64,000 nt of DNA from Pelomonas sp047654805 (GTDB taxonomy: Bacteria; Pseudomonadota; Gammaproteobacteria; Burkholderiales; Burkholderiaceae_C), in contig NZ_JASGIV010000001.1 in NCBI RefSeq assembly GCF_047654805.1, forward strand, positions 1,426,001 through 1,490,000, given 5' to 3'. A program made the position numbers and the translations under genes. Numbering within the stretch: position 1 is the stretch's first letter; every line of letters starts with the position of its first letter. Positions 34,684 through 42,040 of this stretch are shown piece by piece. A model generated the notes under the pieces. The model searched no databases and was not told the DNA's origin. It saw only the letters and a list, made by a program, of their open reading frames with translations.

Positions 34684-36141
34684 ATGAGGGCATGGATATG
34701 GGCTGGCGTGGCGGCAATGGCGATGGCCATGGGCGTACGGGCGGCCCCCCCGACGACAGCACCGGCGACGAATGCGGCACAGGGCGCCAAGCAGCAGCGC
34801 ACGTCGGTCACGGGCACCCAGCCACGGGCGGCGGCGCCAGCGCCGACCAAGCCCGCGGCCCCATCCGGTGCGTTGCTGCCCCTGCCTGAATCCGAACCCG
34901 CCATCCGCGGCTATGCCGTGCCCATAGGCGGCGCGCTGAAAGCGGACAACGAGGAGGTCTGGCAGCGCATCGTGCAACTGGCTGGCGGCAAGGGCGCACG
35001 CTTCGTCGTTTTCGGCACTGCCAGCGAGGATCCCGAAGCCAGCGCCAAGCAGGTGGTGGACCTGCTGCAGCGCCGCGGCGCAGTGGCCGAGGCCCTGCCG
35101 GTTGCACCCAAGTTCTTGTGGGTGGACCTGAACAAGGTCGTGCGCGACCCCGCGCTGATCGCCAAGGTCAAGGCGGCCAGGGGCGTGTTCTTCACCGGCG
35201 GCACGCAGGAGCGCATCGTCGACGTGCTTCAGCCCGGCGGCCAGAGCACACCAATGCTGGAGGCCATCTGGGACGTCTATCGCAAGGGCGGCGTCGTGGC
35301 CGGCACCTCGGCCGGCGCGGCCATCATGAGCACCATCATGTTCCGTGATGCGCCCAGCAGCATCAATATCCTCAAGGGCCGTATCGCCGATGGCAAGCAG
35401 GTGGACCGCGGGCTCGGCTTCGTCGGCCCGGAGCTGTTCGTGGACCAGCACTTCTTGAAGCGTGGCCGTATCGGCCGCATGGTGCCGCTGATGATGGCCA
35501 AGGGCTACAAGCTGGGCCTGGGCGTGGACGAGAACACCGCAGCCATCATCCGCGGCGACGAGATCGAGGTCATTGGCGACCGGGGCGCGCTGATGGTGGA
35601 CCTGACCGACGCCGAATCCGACCCCACACTGGGTGCCTTCAATGTGCGGGGTGCGCGGATCAGCTACCTGGAGCACGGCGACCGCTACCATCTGCGCGCC
35701 CGCTCGACGACGCCGTCGGCGCCCAAGCTGCGTGGCGAGTTGCACGATGCCGAGTCGCCCAACTTCCGCGCCTACTACACCGATGACTTCCTGTCCCTGG
35801 ACATGCTGGGCGACTCGACCATCTCCAACATGATGACGCGGCTGATCGACAGCTACCGTCGCGAGTTCAAGGGCCTGGCGTTTGACGCGCTGCCGCGCAC
35901 CAACGACCCGCTGGCCGAGCTGGGTTTCCTGTTCCGCGTCTACAAGGGCTCTGACTCGCTGGGCTGGAGCACAGAGGAGTTCGGCGGCGAGCAGTTCACC
36001 GTCACCAATCTCTATCTGGACATCAGCCCCGTGCGCCTGCCGATGCCGCTGTATGGCGGCTGGGCCGGGCCGCTGAAGCCGGCTGCCGGCGGGGCTGCTG
36101 CCGCGTCGGCGCCGCCGACGTCGGCTCCGGCCGAGCAATGA
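34684..36141 (+). CDS. cphE: Secreted cyanophycinase (peptidase S51 family)
   Basis: A 485-residue exported cyanophycinase that should cut cyanophycin to beta-Asp-Arg dipeptides. A signal peptide (MRAWIWAGVAAMAMAMGVRA) and an Ala/Pro/Thr-rich linker precede the catalytic domain (from about residue 65). Motifs are FFTGGTQERIVDVL, the nucleophile Ser in VVAGTSAGAAIMS, and FVDQHFLKRGRIGRM with the catalytic His and substrate-binding Arg. ATG 34684 has GGAGG eight bases upstream; an upstream in-frame ATG at 34621 would bury the signal peptide. A C-terminal domain of about 170 residues extends beyond the usual S51 core. First gene of the plus-strand cluster. Confidence 0.9.
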   Translation: MRAWIWAGVAAMAMAMGVRAAPPTTAPATNAAQGAKQQRTSVTGTQPRAAAPAPTKPAAPSGALLPLPESEPAIRGYAVPIGGALKADNEEVWQRIVQLAGGKGARFVVFGTASEDPEASAKQVVDLLQRRGAVAEALPVAPKFLWVDLNKVVRDPALIAKVKAARGVFFTGGTQERIVDVLQPGGQSTPMLEAIWDVYRKGGVVAGTSAGAAIMSTIMFRDAPSSINILKGRIADGKQVDRGLGFVGPELFVDQHFLKRGRIGRMVPLMMAKGYKLGLGVDENTAAIIRGDEIEVIGDRGALMVDLTDAESDPTLGAFNVRGARISYLEHGDRYHLRARSTTPSAPKLRGELHDAESPNFRAYYTDDFLSLDMLGDSTISNMMTRLIDSYRREFKGLAFDALPRTNDPLAELGFLFRVYKGSDSLGWSTEEFGGEQFTVTNLYLDISPVRLPMPLYGGWAGPLKPAAGGAAAASAPPTSAPAEQ

Positions 36142-36205
36142 GTTCCCGGCAGCGCTTGGTCACAAGCGTTGCGTTTCCTCGGGCCTGACCCGTTGTCCAA
36201 TCGAG

Positions 36206-36234
36206 CGCAGTCCTGCCAAGATGACAGGACTGCG
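36206..36234. repeat. Perfect hairpin between the two cyanophycinase genes
   Basis: CGCAGTCCTG and CAGGACTGCG form a perfect 10-bp stem with a 9-base loop in the 116-base gap. No T-run follows, so it is more likely an RNA-processing or stability element, or an operator, than a full terminator. Confidence 0.6.
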
Positions 36235-36257
36235 ACTCCTGCCTTGCGGCAACCATC

Positions 36258-37499
36258 TTGCACAGCCCTTCCCAAGCCGGCGGCGGAACCGTCATCGTCA
36301 TCGGCGGCGCGCTCAGTACTGACAGCGATACCGTCTGGCAGCGCATCGTCGACGAGGCCGGCGGCGCTGGTGCGCCCATCGCGGTGTTCCCGACGGCGGC
36401 TCATGAGCCCGAACGTATCGCCGCCCAGATCGTTGCGTCGCTGAACCGCTGCGGCGCCCGCGCGGAGGCCGTGCCGCTCGCGCCTCACCTCGAAGGCGTG
36501 GACCTGGCCGCGACGCTGAACGACACGGAACTGATCGCGCGCGTTGCCGGCTGCAAGGCAGTGTTCTTCTCAGGCGGCGCGCAGGAATACCTGGTCGACA
36601 CGCTGCAGCCCGGCGGCCGGCCAACCGCGATGCTGGGGGCAATCCGGGCCGTCTTCGCGGCAGGTGGCGTCATCGCCGGTACCAGCGCAGGTGCGGCGGT
36701 CATGAGCCGGCTGATGTTCCGTGACGCCATGGACAATCTGGCCGTACTGCGCGGCCGCTGGCGGGCGGGCCGCGAATACGACCATGGCTTCGGCTTCGTG
36801 CTCTCCGAACTCCTCGTCGACCAGCATTTCCTCAAGCGCGGCCGTATCGGCCGGATGCTGCCGGCGCTGCAGTCCCTGGGCTGCCGTTTCGGTCTCGGCG
36901 TGGACGAGAACGCGGCCGTCGTCATCCAGGGGCCGCGGCTTGAGGTCATCGGCGGTAGCGGCGCAATTCTCGTCGACCTCGGCGAAGCCACCCACGACGC
37001 CGGACTGCCCGCCTTCAACCTGCGCGGCGCGCGCCTGGCCTATCTGGACCATGGCGACCGCCATGACCTCGCCAGCGGCGAAACCCTGCCTGCCGCGCAC
37101 AAGCTGCGCGAACCGCGCATCGATCCGGCTTCACCCGGCTTTGAGCCCCGCCAGCAGGTTGACCGCTACTTCCTCGACATCTTGGGCGATGGCTGCATCC
37201 TTCAGGCGCTGACCCAGTTGCTCGATGGTCCCGCGCCCGAGGTGCGCGGCCTGGCTTACCGGGCCAACCCCCGGCCCGGCGACCCGAAGCCGGATATCGG
37301 CTTCGAGTTCCGGCTGCGTCGCGGCCCCGGACTCGTCGGCTGGTGCAGCGCACACCGCGGCGGCGACGACTACACGGTGCTTGGTGCCCGGCTGGACGTC
37401 GTGCCCGTGCGCGTGGCTCATCCACTTTTCACGCCGCTGGTCGCGGAGCCACCGCGCGTGGTCGAATCGGCTCTGCGGCTCCAAGGAGAACGGCAATGA
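36258..37499 (+). CDS. Second cyanophycinase, probably cytosolic
   Basis: A 413-residue paralogue of the gene upstream, lacking a visible signal peptide. GGGTVIVIGGALSTDSDTVW opens the domain; FFSGGAQEYLVDTL, the nucleophile region VIAGTSAGAAVMS and LVDQHFLKRGRIGRML match the first enzyme, and the same C-terminal extension is kept (DYTVLGARLDVVPV). The only start in reach is TTG at 36258, without a clear ribosome site, so the start is uncertain. If cytosolic, it would finish fragments imported after extracellular cleavage, or mobilise internal cyanophycin. The stop overlaps the next ATG (ATGA). Confidence 0.88.
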   Translation: MHSPSQAGGGTVIVIGGALSTDSDTVWQRIVDEAGGAGAPIAVFPTAAHEPERIAAQIVASLNRCGARAEAVPLAPHLEGVDLAATLNDTELIARVAGCKAVFFSGGAQEYLVDTLQPGGRPTAMLGAIRAVFAAGGVIAGTSAGAAVMSRLMFRDAMDNLAVLRGRWRAGREYDHGFGFVLSELLVDQHFLKRGRIGRMLPALQSLGCRFGLGVDENAAVVIQGPRLEVIGGSGAILVDLGEATHDAGLPAFNLRGARLAYLDHGDRHDLASGETLPAAHKLREPRIDPASPGFEPRQQVDRYFLDILGDGCILQALTQLLDGPAPEVRGLAYRANPRPGDPKPDIGFEFRLRRGPGLVGWCSAHRGGDDYTVLGARLDVVPVRVAHPLFTPLVAEPPRVVESALRLQGERQ

Positions 37500-37888
37500 C
37501 CTCGATCAGCGGCGAATTCAGCGTCGGCATGACGGCTCGTGATGCGGAGGGCGCCAGTCCTGCCGTCGGCCGCATGTTGCTGGACAAGCAATATCGCGGT
37601 GCGCTCGAGGCACGCGGTGCCGGCCAGATGCTGGCCACGCACGGCAGCGTCGCAGGCTCGGCGGCCTACGTGGCGCTGGAGACGGTGACCGGCACGCTGC
37701 AGGGCCTTGAAGGCAGCTTCGCCCTGGTCCATCACGGCCAGATGGACCGCGGCCATCCGACCCTCATCATCACCGTCGTACCCGACTCCGGCACCGGCGC
37801 GCTCGCCGGCATCGCGGGCCGCATGAACATCCGCGTCGAAGGCCACCAGCATTTCTACGACTTCGAGTTCACGCTGCCCACCCCCTGA
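37496..37888 (+). CDS. DUF3224 domain protein
   Basis: A 130-residue small beta-barrel-like protein of the DUF3224 family. Landmarks are GRMLLDKQYRGALEARGAGQM, GSAAYVALETVTGTLQGLEGSF, LVHHGQMDRG and VPDSGTGALAGIAGRM. The fold resembles allene-oxide-cyclase-like or lipocalin-like barrels; function is unknown. Its ATG overlaps the stop of the second cyanophycinase, so it is translated from the same message, though a role in cyanophycin use is only suggested by position. Confidence 0.85.
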   Translation: MTSISGEFSVGMTARDAEGASPAVGRMLLDKQYRGALEARGAGQMLATHGSVAGSAAYVALETVTGTLQGLEGSFALVHHGQMDRGHPTLIITVVPDSGTGALAGIAGRMNIRVEGHQHFYDFEFTLPTP

Positions 37889-37901
37889 AGAAGGAACAGC
37901 A

Positions 37902-38297
37902 ATGAAGAAGATACTCCCTCTCGTTGCGCTCGCGCTGATCGCCAGCGCAGCACAGGCCGCCGATGTCGGCGTCTCCGTGCAGATCGGTCAGCCGGGGTTC
38001 TACGGCCGCATCGACATCGGCAACGTCGCTCCGCCGCCCGTCGTGGTGGCGCAGCCCGTTTGGGTTCAGCGCCGCCCCGTGCATGTCGAGCCCGTTTACA
38101 TGCGCATCCCGCCCGGCCACCAGAAGCACTGGGCCAAGCATTGCGCCCGCTACAACGCCTGCGACGTGCCGGTCTACTTCGTTCGCGAGGACTGGTACCA
38201 GCAGCGCTATGCCCGGCCGCAGAACGACAACGACCAGGGCGAGGACCGCGGAAGGAAGCATGGCAAGGGCAAGGGGCACGGCAAGGACCGCGACTGA
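37902..38297 (+). CDS. Small secreted basic protein of unknown function
   Basis: A 131-residue protein with a clear signal peptide (MKKILPLVALALIASAAQAA). The mature part has a Pro/Val-rich stretch (APPPVVVAQPVWVQRRPVHV), then PPGHQKHWAKHCARYNACDVPVYF with two Cys that could pair, and a highly charged Lys/Gly/His tail (RKHGKGKGHGKDRD). Similar small exported proteins are common in Burkholderiales, but I know of no assigned function. Starts 13 bases after the DUF3224 gene with GAAGGAA upstream of its ATG. Confidence 0.8.
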   Translation: MKKILPLVALALIASAAQAADVGVSVQIGQPGFYGRIDIGNVAPPPVVVAQPVWVQRRPVHVEPVYMRIPPGHQKHWAKHCARYNACDVPVYFVREDWYQQRYARPQNDNDQGEDRGRKHGKGKGHGKDRD

Positions 38298-38327
38298 GGA
38301 CGGGCCGGTCGCGACACAATCGCGGCC

Positions 38328-38831
38328 ATGGCTGACACCGACTCCCGACCCGAAGGCTTCCAGCGCGTTAGCGCCGCGCTGGCGACGCTCGCCCACCCGC
38401 ACCGGCCGCTGTGGCTTGACGTCGCGGCCCGTACAGCCCAGGAAGCCGCCGACGCATTGGGCGTGACGCTGGGCCAGATCGCCAAGTCCGTCGTCTTTCG
38501 CCGCAAGGCCGACGATTCGGCGGTGCTCGTCATCACTTCGGGTGACAAGCGCGTCGATGAGGTGAAGCTCAAGCCCCATACCGGCGCGCTGGGCCGTGCC
38601 GATGCTGATTTCGTCAAGGCCCGCACTGGATTTTCCATAGGCGGCGTGTCGCCGGCTGGGTTCGCCCCGGCGGACGGCTTTGCGGCGCCCCAGCTCTTCA
38701 TCGACCGCGAACTGTTTCGCTTCGACATCATCTGGGCTGCGGCCGGCCATCCGAACGGCGTTTTCAAGCTGACACCGAGCGAGCTGGAAAGGTTGACCGG
38801 CGCGCCGGTCATCGACGTCGTCCAGTCATGA
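38328..38831 (+). CDS. ybaK: YbaK/ProX-type aminoacyl-tRNA deacylase
   Basis: A 167-residue cytosolic protein of the YbaK/EbsC family, which hydrolyses mischarged aminoacyl-tRNA in trans. The conserved core is LGVTLGQIAKSVVFR, KVDEVKL-like KRVDEVKLKPHTG, FVKARTGFSIGGVSPAGF and the C-terminal FIDRELFRFDIIWAAAGHPNGVF. The Lys in IAKSVVFR and the GxxPxG loop expected for activity are present. Its stop overlaps the DUF1289 ATG by 4 bases. Confidence 0.9.
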   Translation: MADTDSRPEGFQRVSAALATLAHPHRPLWLDVAARTAQEAADALGVTLGQIAKSVVFRRKADDSAVLVITSGDKRVDEVKLKPHTGALGRADADFVKARTGFSIGGVSPAGFAPADGFAAPQLFIDRELFRFDIIWAAAGHPNGVFKLTPSELERLTGAPVIDVVQS

Positions 38832-39055
38832 AATCCGCTGTCGTCTCGCCCTGCGTGAACGTCTGCCAGATGGACGCGGCGACCGGCTGGTGTCGCGGCT
38901 GCGCGCGCAGCATCAACGAGATCGCCGGCTGGGGCGGCGCGCCTGCGGACGTGCAGCGCCACATCTTGGACCAGTTGCCCGAGCGCCGCGTAGAGATGCA
39001 TCGCCACGGGCTGTGGCTCGGCCCCTGGCCGCATTCGGAGGAACAGGATCGATGA
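38828..39055 (+). CDS. DUF1289 small cysteine protein
   Basis: A 75-residue protein with the DUF1289 pattern SPCVNVCQMD...WCRGCARSINEIAGW, where four cysteines probably bind a metal (zinc or an iron-sulfur cluster). The role is unknown. ATGA overlaps join it to the deacylase gene upstream and the isomerase gene downstream, giving a three-gene operon. Confidence 0.9.
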   Translation: MKSAVVSPCVNVCQMDAATGWCRGCARSINEIAGWGGAPADVQRHILDQLPERRVEMHRHGLWLGPWPHSEEQDR

Positions 39056-39711
39056 AGCGGCTGACCTTCTACTTCGACCCGATCTCGCCCTACGCGGCGC
39101 TGGGCTTCGAGGCCCTGCCAGAGGCGCTCGCGGGACACAGCATCGAGGTCGTCTATCGCCCCATCCTTTTCGCGGCCCTGCTGCAGGCACTGGGGCAGAA
39201 AGGTCCGGCCGAGATCGAGGCCAAGCGTCGCTGGACCTTCCGTCAGGTGGCCTGGCTGGCACACAGCCAAGGGGTGGTGCTGGACCCTCCGGCCCAGCAC
39301 CCCTTCAATCCGCTGCCGCTGCTGCGCCTGGCCTGGGCCTGTGCGGCGCCGCAGGGGCAGCCGGGTGACACGCCGGGCCGCTGGGTGGTCGAGCAGCTCT
39401 TCCATCATGTCTGGCGCGGGGCCGGCGCCGATGCCAACGACGCGGCGCGCCTGGCCGAGCTGGCCGATCGACTCGCGCCTGTGCAGGATCCGGCGAGCGA
39501 AGCGGTAAAGCAGCGGTTGCGTAGCGAGACCGAAGCTGCGCTGGCGCTGGGCGTCTTTGGCGTGCCGACGGTGGAGTTGGAGGGGCGCCTGTTCTGGGGG
39601 CAGGACGCGCTGCCCATGCTGCGCGGGGCGCTGGACGGCGATCCCTGGTTTCGCAGTGGCATCTGGGAGTCGGCAGCCCAGCCGCGCCCCGGTGTCACAC
39701 GCAAGCACTGA
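39052..39711 (+). CDS. DsbA-family oxidoreductase, 2-hydroxychromene-2-carboxylate isomerase-like
   Basis: A 219-residue thioredoxin-fold protein of the HCCA isomerase/DsbA group. The N-terminus LTFYFDPISPYAALGFEALP has Ser-Pro in place of the CxxC active site, as in HCCA isomerases and kappa-class GSTs. The C-terminus ALGVFGVPTVELEGRLFWGQDAL carries the cis-Pro loop. It may isomerise an aromatic-ring-cleavage product with glutathione; no aromatic degradation genes are adjacent, so the real substrate is open. Confidence 0.88.
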   Translation: MKRLTFYFDPISPYAALGFEALPEALAGHSIEVVYRPILFAALLQALGQKGPAEIEAKRRWTFRQVAWLAHSQGVVLDPPAQHPFNPLPLLRLAWACAAPQGQPGDTPGRWVVEQLFHHVWRGAGADANDAARLAELADRLAPVQDPASEAVKQRLRSETEAALALGVFGVPTVELEGRLFWGQDALPMLRGALDGDPWFRSGIWESAAQPRPGVTRKH

Positions 39712-39812
39712 GGGCGTCGAGGCGCTCTCAGGGCGGCGTACCAGCCCGGCGCAGGCCCCGTCCCAGGCTGACGCAAACCGTCTCAGGATTTACCCGCGAG
39801 CCCCTTTTGATC

Positions 39813-39830
39813 TCGCATTGAGAAATGCGA
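39813..39830. repeat. Hairpin upstream of the MFS symporter gene
   Basis: TCGCATT and AATGCGA pair perfectly around a GAGA loop in the 246-base gap 39712-39957. It could terminate the upstream operon weakly or act as a regulatory stem. I see no other element in the gap. Confidence 0.4.
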
Positions 39831-39957
39831 ACTGCGGGTTCCTGCGGAGTTTGTCAGCCTCGATTCAGACTGGCGTCAGAACACGGTCAGAGGCCGTGTG
39901 AATAGTCACGCCGAGGAAAGCCTGTGGGGCGGACCGACAACAGACGGAGACTTTTCA

Positions 39958-41637
39958 ATGGCAACTGCGACTTCAACGGCCTCGACGCCGATGACCCGCG
40001 AAGAGAAGAAGGTCATCTTCGCCTCTTCGCTGGGCACGGTGTTCGAGTGGTACGACTTCTATCTTTACGGCTCTCTGGCGGCCATCATCGCCAAACAGTT
40101 CTTCGCCGGACTTGAGCCCGGTGCAGCCTTCATCGCCTCGCTGATGGCCTTCGCCGCCGGCTTCATCGTGCGCCCCTTTGGCGCGCTGGTGTTCGGCCGC
40201 CTCGGCGACATGATCGGCCGCAAGTACACCTTCCTGGTCACCATCCTGATCATGGGCCTGTCGACGTTCATCGTTGGCGTGCTGCCCACCTACGCCACCA
40301 TTGGTGCCGCAGCCCCGGTCATCCTGATCGGCCTGCGCCTGCTGCAGGGCCTGGCCCTGGGAGGCGAGTACGGCGGCGCAGCCACCTACGTGGCCGAACA
40401 CGCGCCGCACGGCAAGCGCGGTGCCTACACGTCGTGGATTCAGACCACGGCGACGCTGGGCCTGTTCCTGTCGCTGATGGTCATCCTGGGCGTGCGGACC
40501 TCGCTGGGCGAGAAGGAATTCGGCGAATGGGGCTGGCGCATTCCGTTCATCGTCTCCATCCTGCTGCTGGGCATCTCGGTGTGGATCCGTCTGTCGATGA
40601 ACGAGTCGCCGGCCTTCCAGAAGATGAAGGCCGAGGGCAAGACCTCCAAGGCTCCGCTGTCCGAATCCTTTGGCCAGTGGAAGAACCTGAAGATCGTGCT
40701 GCTGGCGCTGTTCGGCCTCGTGGCCGGCCAGGGCGTGGTCTGGTACTCGGGCCAGTTCTACGCGCTGTTCTTCCTGACGTCGGTGCTCAAGATCGACGCT
40801 GCCGCCGCCAACATCTGGATCGCCATCGCGCTGATCCTGGGCACGCCCTTCTTCGTCATCTTCGGCACGCTGTCGGACAAGATCGGCCGCAAGCCCATCA
40901 TCATGGCCGGCCTGCTGCTTGCCGCGGTGACCTACTTCCCGCTGTTCAAGGCGCTGACCGCCGCGGCCAACCCTGATCTGGCCCGCGCCCAGGAGACCTC
41001 CAAGGTCACGCTGAGCACCAGCCTGGCAAGCTGCTCCTTCCAGGGCAGCCCCACGGCTCGTGAAGTCGACTTCACGAGCGCCTGCGACATCGCCAAGCGT
41101 GCCCTGGCCCAGTCCTCGGCCAGCTCCGAGACCGTCGAGGCTCCAGCCGGTGCCGCGACCATCGTGCGCGTCGGCGACAAGGAGATCGCTGTTCCCACGG
41201 CGACCAAGCTGACCGAGCACAAGTTCGACGAAGCCAGCACCAAAGCCATCGCCGCCTTCAAGAAGGACCTGGCCGATGCGATGAAGGCTGCCGGCTACCC
41301 AGCCAAGGCTGACATGTCCAAGGCCAACGTGCCGATGGTCATCGCCATCCTGTTCGTGCTGGTGCTGTACGTGACCATGGTCTATGGCCCGATCGCAGCG
41401 ATGCTGGTCGAGCTGTTCCCGACCCGCATCCGCTACACCTCGATGAGCCTGCCGTACCACATCGGCAACGGCTGGTTCGGTGGCATGCTGCCCTCCATCA
41501 CGTTCGCGATGGTGGCCCAGAACGGCAACATCTACCACGGTCTCTGGTATCCCATCGTCATCGCTGCGATGAGCTTCGTCGTCGGCGTGCTCTTCGTCCG
41601 CGAGACCAAGGACGTGGACATCTACGCGAAGGACTGA
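39958..41637 (+). CDS. MHS-family MFS metabolite:H+ symporter with a large periplasmic insertion
   Basis: A 559-residue transporter of the MHS group (ProP/ShiA/KgtP relatives). Signatures are SSLGTVFEWYDFYLYGSLA in helix 1, RPFGALVFGRLGDMIGRKYTF (motif A), RLLQGLALGGEYGGAATYVAEHAP and ELFPTRIRYTSMSLPYHIGNGWFGG. Between helices 9 and 10 lies an extra segment of about 120 residues (about 340-458), expected on the periplasmic side, with two cysteines (ASCSF, SACD) and a charged helical part. The ATG at 39958 has GGAG upstream; an earlier start is less likely. Substrate is probably an organic acid or osmolyte. A strong terminator follows. Confidence 0.9.
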   Translation: MATATSTASTPMTREEKKVIFASSLGTVFEWYDFYLYGSLAAIIAKQFFAGLEPGAAFIASLMAFAAGFIVRPFGALVFGRLGDMIGRKYTFLVTILIMGLSTFIVGVLPTYATIGAAAPVILIGLRLLQGLALGGEYGGAATYVAEHAPHGKRGAYTSWIQTTATLGLFLSLMVILGVRTSLGEKEFGEWGWRIPFIVSILLLGISVWIRLSMNESPAFQKMKAEGKTSKAPLSESFGQWKNLKIVLLALFGLVAGQGVVWYSGQFYALFFLTSVLKIDAAAANIWIAIALILGTPFFVIFGTLSDKIGRKPIIMAGLLLAAVTYFPLFKALTAAANPDLARAQETSKVTLSTSLASCSFQGSPTAREVDFTSACDIAKRALAQSSASSETVEAPAGAATIVRVGDKEIAVPTATKLTEHKFDEASTKAIAAFKKDLADAMKAAGYPAKADMSKANVPMVIAILFVLVLYVTMVYGPIAAMLVELFPTRIRYTSMSLPYHIGNGWFGGMLPSITFAMVAQNGNIYHGLWYPIVIAAMSFVVGVLFVRETKDVDIYAKD

Positions 41638-41715
41638 TCCTGCGCCGAGGACGGGCCTTCGGGCCTGTCCGACTGCGGATCAAGGCCAAACGGCGTGCAA
41701 GCCGCTTGGCATGTG

Positions 41716-41755
41716 TGAAAGAAAGAAGCCGGCAGTCGCCGGCTTCTTTCTTTCA
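41716..41755. terminator. Strong bidirectional terminator
   Basis: An 18-bp perfect stem (arms 41716-41733 and 41738-41755) with a 4-base loop. The GC-rich core GCCGGC is flanked by GAAAGAAAGAA and TTCTTTCTTTC, so either strand ends in a T-rich run. It terminates the MHS symporter gene. Confidence 0.9.
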
Positions 41756-41827
41756 TATGACCCTTCAGTTGAGCGTCAGCCTCGCTGCGCAGAATCCTGC
41801 CCAGTTCAAACCCAAGGAGACTTGAGC

Positions 41828-42040
41828 ATGTGGAAGTTGATCGTTGGCTTCATCGCCTTTGCCGCGCTGGCGCTGTATATCCTCACCAAGAGTGGCGGCA
41901 ACATCGATCTCAGCGGCGAGAAGCATGACGTGACCGCAGGCCATGAGCCGGCGGCTTCGGCGACTGTGGAGGCCGCCTCCGGCCCTGCTTCTTCGGCCGT
42001 GGAGGCCGCTTCCGGCCCGACTTCCGCCGCGTCTCAGTAA
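41828..42040 (+). CDS. Small single-helix membrane protein with Ala/Ser repeats
   Basis: A 70-residue protein. One N-terminal membrane helix (LIVGFIAFAALALYIL) is followed by KSGGNIDLSGEKHDVTAGHEP and a low-complexity tail with two copies of VEAASGP(A/T)S. AAGGAG lies eight bases before the ATG at 41828, which supports real translation. Convergent with the histidine kinase gene, overlapping it by 7 bases. No function is known. Confidence 0.7.
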   Translation: MWKLIVGFIAFAALALYILTKSGGNIDLSGEKHDVTAGHEPAASATVEAASGPASSAVEAASGPTSAASQ

